A stretch of 54,561 nt of DNA, taken from contig NZ_BAED01000025.1 in the NCBI RefSeq assembly GCF_000241345.1, positions 1-54,561 of the forward strand. Reading direction: 5' to 3'. Position 1 is the stretch's first letter, and every line of letters begins with the position of its first letter. The notes beneath the pieces were generated by a model. That model did no database searches, was not told where the DNA came from, and worked only from the letters and a program-made list of their open reading frames with translations. Shown in pieces: positions 28,619-36,544 of this stretch. A program made the position numbers and the translations under genes. The stretch comes from Gordonia amarae NBRC 15530. GTDB taxonomy: Bacteria > Actinomycetota > Actinomycetes > Mycobacteriales > Mycobacteriaceae.

Positions 28619-28756
28619 ATGCAGGTTCTCAAGACGATCGGCGAGCACCGGGCCGTCCGCAGAATCCAGGCCGAGGTGCTGCGCCTGGCCACCGACGACG
28701 ACGGGATGTCCACGGCCGAATACTCCATAGAACCTAATTACACCCTGCGACATTGA
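28619..28756 (+). pseudogene. DUF4244 pilin-like gene truncated by the element
   Basis: Only 45 codons remain. The start MQVLKTIGEHRAVRR and DDDGMSTAEYSI match the N-terminus of the Tad pilin-like DUF4244 protein (Rv3656c). After TAEYSI the normal hydrophobic pilin helix is replaced by EPNYTLRH and a stop. GAGGAG lies before the ATG. The hydrophobic assembly domain is lost, so the Tad pilus should be non-functional unless another pilin exists. The downstream tadE/F-like genes expected here are absent from the window. Confidence 0.85.
28727..28740. other. Probable attL junction of the integrated element
   Basis: Chromosomal coding identity ends in the codons for TAEYSI, within about GAATACTCCATAGA. 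Composition and gene content change at this point. The exact core cannot be set without the right end. Confidence 0.6.
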
Positions 28757-28825
28757 GACCTTCTCGGCCCCTACCGCGATTGACTGTGACAACATAAAGG
28801 GCTGTGCCGCAGTAGATTTCGTCGG

Positions 28826-28831
28826 TACAAT
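28826..28831 (+). promoter_or_regulatory. -10 element giving a likely leaderless mRNA
   Basis: TACAAT ends 7 bp before the ATG at 28839, so transcription would begin at or next to the start codon. No ribosome site is seen. A TTGACT at 28780-28785 lies too far upstream to be its -35. Confidence 0.5.
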
Positions 28832-28838
28832 CGACACT

Positions 28839-29234
28839 ATGAGCACCCGATCCAGCGCGCCCCGCGAATCCGCCATCGAGCTGCATCTCGTCCAGCGCTG
28901 CGCCGAGATAGGCGTCCTCTGCCTGAAGTTCACGTCACCAGGGCACGTCGGCGTACCCGACCGAGCCCTGATGGGCCACGACGCCAACGACGACTCGGTA
29001 ACCCTGTTCGTCGAGGTCAAGCGGCCTGGTCAGCACCCCCGTCCCGCCCAGGTCGCGATGATCCAGAAGATGCGCGACCACGGCCAGCACGTGGTCGTCG
29101 CCGACAGCAAGAGCCAGGTCGACGCCCTGCTCGACGACTACTTCACCCGCCCTGCGGTTCCGATCACCGAGCGCGACCCGCACGACGCGTCTCTGCCCGG
29201 TCGCACCGGAGCCGTCATCACCGCGTTGACGTAG
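28839..29234 (+). CDS. VRR-NUC domain nuclease
   Basis: A 131-aa protein of the PD-(D/E)XK superfamily. ESAIELHLVQRCAE supplies the N-terminal Glu, VGVPDRALMG the PD, and TLFVEVKRPGQHPRPAQ the E-X-K. Small stand-alone VRR-NUC proteins are common in phages and plasmids, where they may cut branched DNA. It is the first gene of the element next to the left junction. Confidence 0.85.
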   Translation: MSTRSSAPRESAIELHLVQRCAEIGVLCLKFTSPGHVGVPDRALMGHDANDDSVTLFVEVKRPGQHPRPAQVAMIQKMRDHGQHVVVADSKSQVDALLDDYFTRPAVPITERDPHDASLPGRTGAVITALT

Positions 29235-29263
29235 CGGCCCACCGGCACAGCCGGCGGCAGCTG

Positions 29264-29291
29264 ACCTCCTCGACACCCATGTCGAGGAGGT
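29264..29291 (+). promoter_or_regulatory. Hairpin that hides a ribosome-binding site
   Basis: Perfect 11-bp arms ACCTCCTCGAC (29264-29274) and GTCGAGGAGGT (29281-29291) with a 6-nt loop. The right arm contains GAGGAGG seven bases before the ATG at 29298, so the stem would block translation of the next gene. Confidence 0.65.
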
Positions 29292-29297
29292 CTTCTC

Positions 29298-29681
29298 ATG
29301 TCCGCACCCACCACCACCGTCACCGATCCGTGGATCGAGCGCTTGATCCACGCTGGCCATCTGGCTCCCGGCGCCCGCGGCATGAGCCGCGCCGAGGCCG
29401 CCGAGCTGCACAACCAGGCCAACGCACTCGGCCCCGTCGACGACGACTACCTCTACACCCCGGGGCAGGCCCAGGTAGTCGCCCGCGACGCGCTGGCCGT
29501 CATCGGAATCGACGTGCCCGACGGCACCCGCGTCGTTCTCACCGACGGTCGTGCCGGCCACCGGGCAGGCGCGTACCTACTGAACCCCGGCCAGATCGAG
29601 ACCGCCGTCGAGCAGCACCGCCTCACCACCGGCGAATCCCTATCTGCCGATGCCCTGATCGAGGCCCTCCCGTGGGAATGA
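29298..29681 (+). CDS. Hypothetical element protein
   Basis: A 127-aa soluble protein with no recognised domain. It has an Ala/Gly/Asp-rich composition, and MSRAEAAELHNQANALG may form a helix. Good ribosome site GAGGAGG, contained in the hairpin at 29264-29291. The ATGA overlap with the next gene marks a small operon ending in the ArdA-like gene. Confidence 0.7.
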   Translation: MSAPTTTVTDPWIERLIHAGHLAPGARGMSRAEAAELHNQANALGPVDDDYLYTPGQAQVVARDALAVIGIDVPDGTRVVLTDGRAGHRAGAYLLNPGQIETAVEQHRLTTGESLSADALIEALPWE

Positions 29682-29866
29682 CCGCCGCCACCGACCACGA
29701 GCCCCTCATCGCCCGCGCCTGGGACGTCGCCGAGCACCACCGCCTCACCGGCGATCACCCTCTCGTGCGGGCGATCTGGGCGCTGGAGGACGCCATCGAC
29801 CACAACACCACCGACCCTGGCCACGCGGCCCAGCGCGTCGAAGCACTGATCGGAGAGCTGCCATGA
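29678..29866 (+). CDS. Small hypothetical protein before ArdA
   Basis: A 62-aa helical, acidic protein (MTAATDHEPLIARAWDVAEHHR...). It overlaps the upstream gene by ATGA and the ArdA-like gene by ATGA. GTG 29672 is an alternative start. The family is not recognised; tight coupling on both sides is the main support. Confidence 0.62.
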   Translation: MTAATDHEPLIARAWDVAEHHRLTGDHPLVRAIWALEDAIDHNTTDPGHAAQRVEALIGELP

Positions 29867-30420
29867 CCACAACTCACCCACGCCCCGCCGTCGACGAGCC
29901 ACGCGTGTGGATCGGCTGCCTCGCTTGTTATAACGAGGGCCGGCTGCGAGGCGACTGGTTCTCCGCGGCCGAGGCCGCCGACATCACCCCGCGCCAGATC
30001 CACGGCGGCAGGGCCACCTCGCACGAGGAACTCTGGGTCTTCGACCACGACAACATCCCCGTCGACGGCGAGTTCGCACCGATGGACGCGACCGGCTGGG
30101 CCGAGGCCTACGACGAGCTGGACAGCCCCGAACAGTGGTCGGCGCTGTGCGCCTGGGTCCGCTCGGGATCGTACGTCGCGCAGGGAGATACCGACCTGCC
30201 CTGTGTCGGCGACTTCGAGGAGCACTACGCGGGCGAATGGGACTCGTTCCGCGACTACGCATTCCAGCTCGCTGAAGACTTGTGCCTGTTCGACGGTCTG
30301 CCCGACGACCACATCGCCGTCAGGTATTTCAACTGGGACAGCTGGATCTCCGATCTGGAGAGCGACTTCACCGTCGTGCCCACAGGTCGCGGAAGCCGCT
30401 TCATCTTCCGCGACCTCTGA
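29863..30420 (+). CDS. ardA: ArdA-like antirestriction protein
   Basis: A 185-aa acidic DNA-mimic-type protein. The N-terminal RVWIGCLACYNEGRLRGDWF matches the ArdA opening (a strand followed by YN-G-L-G-W). The C-terminal half has AFQLAEDLCLFDGLPD, YFNWDSWISDLESDFTVVP, the usual ArdA end. Asp and Glu are abundant. ArdA proteins mimic B-form DNA and block type I restriction, typically in the leading region of conjugative elements. Confidence 0.88.
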   Translation: MTTTHPRPAVDEPRVWIGCLACYNEGRLRGDWFSAAEAADITPRQIHGGRATSHEELWVFDHDNIPVDGEFAPMDATGWAEAYDELDSPEQWSALCAWVRSGSYVAQGDTDLPCVGDFEEHYAGEWDSFRDYAFQLAEDLCLFDGLPDDHIAVRYFNWDSWISDLESDFTVVPTGRGSRFIFRDL

Positions 30421-30449
30421 CTGTCGTACCTCAGCGACAGGATGGCGCG

Positions 30450-30683
30450 GTGCCGTCCGTACCGCTCACCGTCGCTGCCCGCGACCTGCGTGTCGGGGAC
30501 CGGATCGTCGGCTTCACCCCCGACGCCGACGCGGGCATCACCGGGATCGAACCGATGGCCAGCGGCGGCCTCATGCTGTCGCTGGTCATCATCGACCTCG
30601 ACGGCCACGAAATCGCAGGTAGAACCGTTTTCATTGCCCATCCCGACGTCGAGTACCGCATTCACCGTCGGTCCAATTGGTGA
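30450..30683 (+). CDS. Small hypothetical beta-rich protein
   Basis: A 77-aa protein. AARDLRVGDRIVGFTPDADAG suggests a small SH3- or KOW-like beta barrel, and MLSLVIIDLDGHEI further strands. GTG 30450 has AGGA upstream. The next gene has a similar DLRRGDVLVDV opening, so the two may be distant relatives. The function is unknown. Confidence 0.55.
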   Translation: MPSVPLTVAARDLRVGDRIVGFTPDADAGITGIEPMASGGLMLSLVIIDLDGHEIAGRTVFIAHPDVEYRIHRRSNW

Positions 30684-30727
30684 TATAGGTCACAGTCGGC
30701 CGAGTTATATATAGACAAGGAGGGCGC

Positions 30728-31063
30728 TTGTACTGCGAGGCTGCATTCGAGCGGGTTCGATTCAGCGACCTGCGCCGAGGCGACGTGCTGGTCGACGTCC
30801 CCAACCTGATGTGCGTCGTGAACATCGACGAGCCCGTCCGCGTCGACGGCCCGGGCCTCGCATTGGTCGCCGTGCGCGCCTACACCCCGGGCGGGGCGCG
30901 GATCGGTACCCGTGACCAGGCCATCGCCATCGTCGACGACCTCGACGGCGTCCGCCTCGTGGCGGTCCGTGGCATTCCGAACTGGCGGCCGGACCCTCGG
31001 ATCGCCACCGCTGACCATTTAATGGCCCGCATCGCTCCGATCGACCCGGCCAGCACCGACTGA
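30728..31063 (+). CDS. Small hypothetical protein with DLRRGD motif
   Basis: A 111-aa protein, VRFSDLRRGDVLVDVPN being a beta-barrel-like opening. The best start is TTG 30728; AAGGAGGG lies only 3 nt before it, which is close. An AT-rich stretch TTATATATA (30705-30713) upstream may be a -10 region. No family recognised. Confidence 0.55.
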   Translation: MYCEAAFERVRFSDLRRGDVLVDVPNLMCVVNIDEPVRVDGPGLALVAVRAYTPGGARIGTRDQAIAIVDDLDGVRLVAVRGIPNWRPDPRIATADHLMARIAPIDPASTD

Positions 31064-31089
31064 CCTGTACGACCACTGAGGGAAAGCCA

Positions 31090-31692
31090 TTGTCCGAGAT
31101 CGACATCGAGGCGTCCATCGCACTGGCCCGCGAGGCCGAACCCGAGTTCACCGAGCGCGAGGCCGCGAGTTTCGCCCGAATCCTGCGCGGTGAATCCACC
31201 CGCCGCGCGGAGAGCGTCAGGCTTGCCGGGACGATGGGGGCGGAGTACCGCGACCAGGGGAACCAGATGCCGCCGGAAGTGTCCGCCAGCATCTCTCGAC
31301 TTCTGTGCGCCCTGATATTCCACGTCGTCGACGTGAACGGCGACCACCGCAACGACCCGGAGACCATCGCGAACTACAAGCCCCCGACCCCGGTCACGGT
31401 CCAGTTCACGCTGAGTCGCGGCGAGCACGACGCGCAATGGCTCGACTACATGATCGCCGAGGTCGGCGGTGACCCGGACCTTTGGCTCGAAGGCCTCATC
31501 GCCGCCGATCGCCAGCGCGCCATCGAGCAGATCCCGGCGAGGTTGGAGCGCATGATCGAGCGCGTCGCCGAGAACATGCGCTCGACCGGCGAGCAGCCCG
31601 GGGTTCGCGATGCCCACGGCGAGTCGCGGAAGCCCCGCCGCCCGCGGCGCTGGGACTGGGACACGTCCGCCTGGCGCGAACCGAAAGCGTAG
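31090..31692 (+). CDS. Hypothetical element protein
   Basis: A 200-aa protein, mainly helical, with a basic tail rich in Arg and Pro (SRKPRRPRRWDWD). TTG 31090 follows GAGGGAAAG. No domain recognised. Coding composition is good over the whole length, and it continues the plus-strand run of small genes. Confidence 0.6.
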   Translation: MSEIDIEASIALAREAEPEFTEREAASFARILRGESTRRAESVRLAGTMGAEYRDQGNQMPPEVSASISRLLCALIFHVVDVNGDHRNDPETIANYKPPTPVTVQFTLSRGEHDAQWLDYMIAEVGGDPDLWLEGLIAADRQRAIEQIPARLERMIERVAENMRSTGEQPGVRDAHGESRKPRRPRRWDWDTSAWREPKA

Positions 31693-31755
31693 AGCCCGCA
31701 GGACGAAGCGTTACCAGGCCGGTTGTTGCGCTCGACGTCGTCAGCATCGAACAGG

Positions 31756-31947
31756 TCATCGCGACCGCGCGGCTGTCCACTCGTCCACGGTGTCGACCGT
31801 CCACCCTCGCACCTGGCGCGCGGTGACCCCGCCGATCAAGACGTCGGGCTGCGGGAACTGGCCGCGCCGCAGCATCGAGCGCAACGCCTCCACCGGGACG
31901 CCCGTGCGCGCAGCGACCTCGGCGGTGCTCAATGCGCGGATGGGCAT
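31756..31947 (-). CDS. Excisionase/AlpA-like HTH protein
   Basis: A 63-aa MerR-type small DNA-binding protein: MPIRALSTAEVAARTGVPVEALRSML is the helix-turn-helix, and VTARQVRGWTVDTVDEW the wing and end. Such HTH_17 proteins act as recombination directionality factors or repressors. ATG 31947 is chosen; GTG 31989 would add 14 residues. It faces the methyltransferase gene across a palindrome at 32017-32040. Confidence 0.7.
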   Translation of the reverse strand: MPIRALSTAEVAARTGVPVEALRSMLRRGQFPQPDVLIGGVTARQVRGWTVDTVDEWTAARSR

Positions 31948-32016
31948 GCGCTGAATGCTATCAACGACCCCTGCTTGGGTCACATACACGCACTTAACCT
32001 GTAGTATTCCTCTTGG

Positions 32017-32040
32017 GTCTGACCCGACCTAGGGTCAGAC
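32017..32040. promoter_or_regulatory. Palindrome upstream of the HTH and methyltransferase genes
   Basis: Arms GTCTGACCC and GGGTCAGAC with 6 bp between. Placed between divergent genes, it is a possible operator. Confidence 0.5.
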
Positions 32041-32176
32041 TCGGTGCCGAAACCGCCGCCCGACGCCCGGACTGCGGCCACCCGACGTCCGATCCATCCC
32101 CTACTATCAGCGCGTCTGTTCGATTAGCTCCCCCGCGATGGGCGAGACTGGCACAGCGCGCGAGAAGGAGACCAGA

Positions 32177-33307
32177 ATGTCGATCGCCCCGGATAGCGGG
32201 CTGTCCACTCCCGACTCGAAGCCCAATCTGGGCGTCGTCGGCACCGGAGCACTCTCGGACTGGGAGCCGGGACTGCGAAAGGCCAAGCAGAAGATCGTCA
32301 CCGGGGATGCGCGCGACACCAGGCTCAAGGCCGATTCCGTTGACCTGGTGGTCACTTCGCCGCCGTACTGGCAGAAACGCGACTACGGCCACGATGACCA
32401 GATAGGCCAGGAGTCGACGCCGCAGGGATACGTCTCGGCGATGATGGAATGCCTCGCGGAGTGGAAGCGCGTCCTGCGCCCCACCGGATCGGTCTTCCTC
32501 AACGTCGGCGACACCTACCACAAGAAGTCGCTCGTCGGCATCCCCGGCCGCATCGAGGCTGCCGCGGTCGACGCGGGCTGGCTCGTGCGCAACCGCATCA
32601 TCTGGACCAAGGACGGCGGCATGCCCGAGCCGGCGAAGAACCGGCTGGCCAATCGTCACGAGTACGTCATCCACCTCGCCCCGAAGCAGAGCTACTACTA
32701 CGACCTGCACGAGTACGCCGAGACGTACGGCAACGGCGCCAACCCCGGCGACGTCTGGCACATCAACCCCGAGCGCAACATGAGCGCCCACCTCGCCCCG
32801 TTCCCCCAGGAGCTGGTCCGCCGTGCGGTGATGCTCGGCTGCCCGCCCCAGATCTGCACGACCTGCGGCGCACCCCGCACCCGTGTCCTGGAGCGCACCC
32901 GCATCCTCGATCCGAACCGTCCGCAGGCGCGTCGCGCGATGGAGCTCGCCGACGAGGCGGGCTTGTCCGACGAGCACATCCGCGCCATCCAGGCCACCGG
33001 CGTCTCCGACGTCGGCAAGGCCACGAAGTTCCAGTCCGGCACCGGCCGCAACAGCAAGTCCGTGCAGGCGCTCGCCGCCGAAGCGAAAGACGTTCTCGGC
33101 GGGTACTTCCGCGAGTTCACCTTCGCCAAGAAGGTGACGAGCGGCTGGACCGACTGCGGCCACGGCACTCCGGCCCGGGGCGTCGTGCTCGACCCCTTCG
33201 TCGGCACCGGGACGACGCTGGGCGTGGCGGTCGGTCTCGGCCGTGACGCCGTCGGCGTGGATCTCGTACCGATGGTCGACCAGCAGACCCCACGCGCGGT
33301 GAAGTAG
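32177..33307 (+). CDS. Beta-class DNA methyltransferase (N4-C or N6-A)
   Basis: A 376-aa amino-methyltransferase. Motif IV TSPPYW (60-65) precedes motif I DPFVGTGTT (339-347), the order of beta-class enzymes; SPPY favours N4-cytosine but N6-adenine is possible. A Cys cluster (GCPPQICTTCGAPRT) and a variable insert around 245-320 would be the target-recognition part. GAAGGAG lies 7 nt before ATG 32177. It ends 1 bp from the stop of the convergent mcrC-like gene, so it probably protects DNA from that nuclease. Confidence 0.9.
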   Translation: MSIAPDSGLSTPDSKPNLGVVGTGALSDWEPGLRKAKQKIVTGDARDTRLKADSVDLVVTSPPYWQKRDYGHDDQIGQESTPQGYVSAMMECLAEWKRVLRPTGSVFLNVGDTYHKKSLVGIPGRIEAAAVDAGWLVRNRIIWTKDGGMPEPAKNRLANRHEYVIHLAPKQSYYYDLHEYAETYGNGANPGDVWHINPERNMSAHLAPFPQELVRRAVMLGCPPQICTTCGAPRTRVLERTRILDPNRPQARRAMELADEAGLSDEHIRAIQATGVSDVGKATKFQSGTGRNSKSVQALAAEAKDVLGGYFREFTFAKKVTSGWTDCGHGTPARGVVLDPFVGTGTTLGVAVGLGRDAVGVDLVPMVDQQTPRAVK

Positions 33308-33308
33308 T

Positions 33309-34673
33309 TCAGCCGGTGGCCGCGATCAGCGCTTCGAGCGACTGAGCCATCGCGAGCATCTCGGCGTCGAGGTCGTCGGCGGCCAGGTCCACCCGGTACT
33401 GCGCGACGACCACGTCGCCGATCGTGCCGGAGACGACCAGGCCGCCGTCGGCGTTGTGACGCCGCGGGTGGATCGTCAGCACCACCGGGCTGCGGTACCG
33501 GACGCCGTAGGTCATCACCTGTTCGAGCTCGGACCTCTCGGCATGGCGCGTCACGTTGGTGTACTTCACGTCGGCGACGAGCGGGAATGCGCCGTCGTCG
33601 TCCATGAAGAGCACGTCGGGCGTCGCGTTCGGCGAGGCGCCCGACACCTCCGAATGCGGCGGCAGCGACACCGCCTTCTCATCCGCGACCTTCTCGTACA
33701 GCCGACGCCTCCCCGGTTCCAGGTTGCCGTCCAGCACCGACAGCCCCGGGCTGTTCTGCAGGGCGCGCTGCAGGCTCAGCCGGACGAACTCCTCGAACAG
33801 GTCCTCGGTCTTGATCAGCAGCGACCCCACCGACATCGAGCCGCTGTCGGCATCGAGGTCGAGCCCGTGCCCGCTCAGGGCGGCGACGGCCAGATCTAGC
33901 GCTGGCCGGTAATAGCTCCTCGCGTCGGGCAGCTCGCCCGCTCCACGCACGAGCGCGTCGTCCAGAAACCCGCGCCGATGGTCGTCGGCCACCTCGTCCA
34001 GCAGCCGCAGCGCATTGCCCAGCCGCGAGATACGTTCTCGTGCACCGGAAACCAACTGGCGTGCAGCGTGCGCGCGGTGCAGGTGCATCGCCGCCGCACG
34101 CACGCAGCGGTTGGCCGGGTTGTCGGCGGTCTTCTCGAACCACGAGTACACCGCCTTGTGGTCGATCCCGCGCGAGGCGTAACGGTTGATGGTCGCGCCC
34201 ATCTCGATGCGGCCGTGCGGATACGACGACCCATCGACCCGTCGTCGGTAGGTGCGCAGCAGTCCGCGCTCCTCGATCTCCTCCACCGCGACCAGGAACG
34301 CGTCGGTGACGACGTCGAGCATCCAGTCCTCCCAGTGCTCAGTCGCCTGGTAGGTCCGCATCGCGGGCAGCGCCGTCGGCACGTAGCCGCACACCGACAC
34401 CATGTGAGTGAGGTTCGTCAGCGGGAAGCGCGGGCGCACCTGAACGCTCACCTCGTCGGTGAGCGCGAACACGCCGCTCACCCCGCGGGCTCGGACACGC
34501 AGCCTGCCATCCGCGAAGTCGACGTCGACGTATCGGTTGAGCACGCCCTCTGCGACGCGCAGAGCGCCGTCAGCGCCCAGCAGGTCTGCCGGCGAGACGG
34601 GTATCTCCGCGTACTCCTTGCACCCGACGATCTGGCGCCCCGGCGTGGTCAGGTGGACGCGCGCCGACGTCAC
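33309..34673 (-). CDS. McrC-family nuclease subunit
   Basis: A 454-aa McrC-like protein. The N-terminal domain (LLGADGALRVAEGVLNRYVDVDF, SVQVRPRF) precedes a helical middle part. The C-terminal PD-(D/E)XK nuclease has TPDVLFMDDDG and PLVADVKYTN (D...DxK). GTG 34673 overlaps the stop of the McrB-like gene (GTGA). The open frame continues upstream to 35426, but that is antisense noise in the McrB region. It should form a complex with the GTP- or ATP-driven McrB partner to cut DNA. Confidence 0.9.
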   Translation of the reverse strand: MTSARVHLTTPGRQIVGCKEYAEIPVSPADLLGADGALRVAEGVLNRYVDVDFADGRLRVRARGVSGVFALTDEVSVQVRPRFPLTNLTHMVSVCGYVPTALPAMRTYQATEHWEDWMLDVVTDAFLVAVEEIEERGLLRTYRRRVDGSSYPHGRIEMGATINRYASRGIDHKAVYSWFEKTADNPANRCVRAAAMHLHRAHAARQLVSGARERISRLGNALRLLDEVADDHRRGFLDDALVRGAGELPDARSYYRPALDLAVAALSGHGLDLDADSGSMSVGSLLIKTEDLFEEFVRLSLQRALQNSPGLSVLDGNLEPGRRRLYEKVADEKAVSLPPHSEVSGASPNATPDVLFMDDDGAFPLVADVKYTNVTRHAERSELEQVMTYGVRYRSPVVLTIHPRRHNADGGLVVSGTIGDVVVAQYRVDLAADDLDAEMLAMAQSLEALIAATG

Positions 34674-35632
34674 GGCGTCTCGTCGGGCTCGTCGTCGGGA
34701 TCTGTCCCTGCTACCGGGCCCTCGAAGATCTTGTTCCATCCGCCGACGACCTCCTTGAGGGTCGGCTCGTCGTACTTGAAGGCTCGCTCGATCAGGTAGC
34801 GCAGCTGGTAGTTCCACACATCGCGAAGACTGTCCTCGTCCACGACCGACCAGAAGTACGCGTGGCCGACGGACGCCGCCGGGGTCTTCTTCGCCCTGCC
34901 GTTGGTCTTGCCGAACCAGGCCAGCAGCCGAGCGGCCAGGTCGTCGGGCACCCCATTGGCGTCGAGCCGTTCGCGCAGTACAGCGGAGTCGGGCAGCATC
35001 TCGATCTTGGCGAAGCGCCGCTCGAACGCCGCGTCCACGTCGTCCACCCCGCGGTCCAGCGGGTTCATCGTCGCGATGATGTACAGGTTCGACGGGATGG
35101 CCAGCTCGTCGCCCGAGGGCAGCGAGAACGGGATGTTGCGCTTGGACCGCTCGACGTAGGTCAGCGCTTCGCCGAACACGCGCCCGACGTCCGCTCGGCT
35201 GAGCTCGTCGATCACGAGCACGTACAGCCGATTCTCGACATCGTCGCCGGCCCGCTTCACCAGTCTGAGGAACACGCCTTCCCGCGGCTCGAAGCCGCTG
35301 CCGTCCTGCTTCGGACGGAACCCCTCCATGAAGTCTTCGAACTGGTAGGAGGCATGGAACTGGATGAACTCTGTCCGGCTCTCGTCGCCCTCGGTCAGCA
35401 GAACCGCGGACTCCTTGGCCAACCACGATTTGCTCGTGCCCGGCGGGCCGGTCAGGATCACCCCGCCGAACTGCTCACGGAGACGGGAGATCTCCAGGAA
35501 CTGCGGGTCTTCGGGATCGAGCGGCGACGCATCGGGAGCGCTCGACCCCTGCAGGACCACAGCAGGTGCTGCCACACCGATGCCCAGATCGTCTGCCGTG
35601 AGGCGCCTGGCGCCGGGGATCGGATCAGTCAT
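34670..35632 (-). CDS. McrB-family AAA+ NTPase lacking a DNA-binding domain
   Basis: A 320-aa AAA+ motor. Walker A GPPGTSKSW is at 62-70, Walker B LVIDELSRADVGRVF near 140, and the McrB signature MNPLDRGVDDVD near 190. Classical McrB has a separate N-terminal DNA-recognition domain before the motor; here only about 45 residues precede it. The upstream 220-aa gene overlaps its start by 8 bp and could supply recognition. GTP versus ATP specificity cannot be told from sequence alone. Confidence 0.9.
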   Translation of the reverse strand: MTDPIPGARRLTADDLGIGVAAPAVVLQGSSAPDASPLDPEDPQFLEISRLREQFGGVILTGPPGTSKSWLAKESAVLLTEGDESRTEFIQFHASYQFEDFMEGFRPKQDGSGFEPREGVFLRLVKRAGDDVENRLYVLVIDELSRADVGRVFGEALTYVERSKRNIPFSLPSGDELAIPSNLYIIATMNPLDRGVDDVDAAFERRFAKIEMLPDSAVLRERLDANGVPDDLAARLLAWFGKTNGRAKKTPAASVGHAYFWSVVDEDSLRDVWNYQLRYLIERAFKYDEPTLKEVVGGWNKIFEGPVAGTDPDDEPDETP

Positions 35633-36287
35633 CTTCCGGCTCCGCCAACGTGCTGTCCATGTCCAGGACCTCCTCTGTCGTGGCCGCCGTCAGCGGCTCG
35701 AACCACTCGATGTCGGGCTCGTCGCCGATCGTGAACAGCACATCGAAGTCGGTCCCGGGTCCGGTCGCATCGAACCGGAACACGTGGCGGAAGCCCTCGA
35801 TCAGGTCACTGGCCGTCGCGGCGCTCGGGTCGAAGCTGTAGTTGCGCAGGAAATAACCCGCAAACGGCCACGCGGGCTGCCGTTTGCCCTTCAGGTGGGC
35901 GACGAGCGACTGCTGCGCATGGTCGTTCGGCAGAGTGAAGTTGCCCGCCGAATCGAGCATGAAGCGCGACACGCTCCGCAGCGACTTCGGCGCGTAGCTC
36001 CCTGGGATGTTCGGATTCAGCCAGTAGCCGGCCGGATCATGCTTCGTTCGTGACGACACCGGCCTGTAGTGCGGTTTGTTCGGCGGGCCTCCATCCACTG
36101 CGAGCAGAGCTGATACGTCGCCCCACCTCGGCTCGATGTCGATCATGGACCCGTCCTCGACGCCACGCTTGCGGATGTGCAAGTACGCGATGAACTGCTC
36201 GTGGATGAACGGCTTGTGCAGCGTCTCGATGCTCCGGCGCACAGCGTCGACGGTAAGCACCTTTCGAGGCGGATCGGGAATGGTCAC
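35625..36287 (-). CDS. Unknown first protein of the McrBC operon
   Basis: A 220-aa soluble protein with no domain I recognise. The N-terminus (DAVRRSIETLHKPFIHEQFIAYLHIRKRG) is basic and helical; the middle is aromatic-rich and basic (NKPHYRPVSSR, GYWLNPNIPGSYAPKSLR, GKRQPAWPFAGYFLRNYSF); the end is acidic. It overlaps mcrB by 8 bp and leads the operon. Since this McrB lacks a recognition domain, a DNA-binding or modified-base-reading role is a reasonable guess. ATG 36287 is the only good start. Confidence 0.8.
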   Translation of the reverse strand: MTIPDPPRKVLTVDAVRRSIETLHKPFIHEQFIAYLHIRKRGVEDGSMIDIEPRWGDVSALLAVDGGPPNKPHYRPVSSRTKHDPAGYWLNPNIPGSYAPKSLRSVSRFMLDSAGNFTLPNDHAQQSLVAHLKGKRQPAWPFAGYFLRNYSFDPSAATASDLIEGFRHVFRFDATGPGTDFDVLFTIGDEPDIEWFEPLTAATTEEVLDMDSTLAEPEDD

Positions 36288-36544
36288 CCGGCGAGGCTAT
36301 CTCGAATACCGAACGAACCGAGGGACCAATGCCGACCGTGACGAGCGAGCCCGAACCAACGATGAGGCGATCACGACCGTCCGCAAGCCGGTGGTCCAGC
36401 GGGCGCACGTGGACGAACGCGTGACCTGGACGGCCCCGCGTCCGTAGGAGCCGCCCGGCTCGCCTTCTCGTTCGCGGTACCGCCAACGCACGCCATCGAC
36501 TGAACAGCGAGTCCGTACTCTCAGATGCGTCGCGCCATCAGGTC

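Noticed and set aside
34674..35426. N-terminal extension of the McrC frame
   Set aside because: It overlaps the McrB gene in another frame and reads as low-complexity Arg/Gly; GTG 34673 with the GTGA overlap is a natural start.
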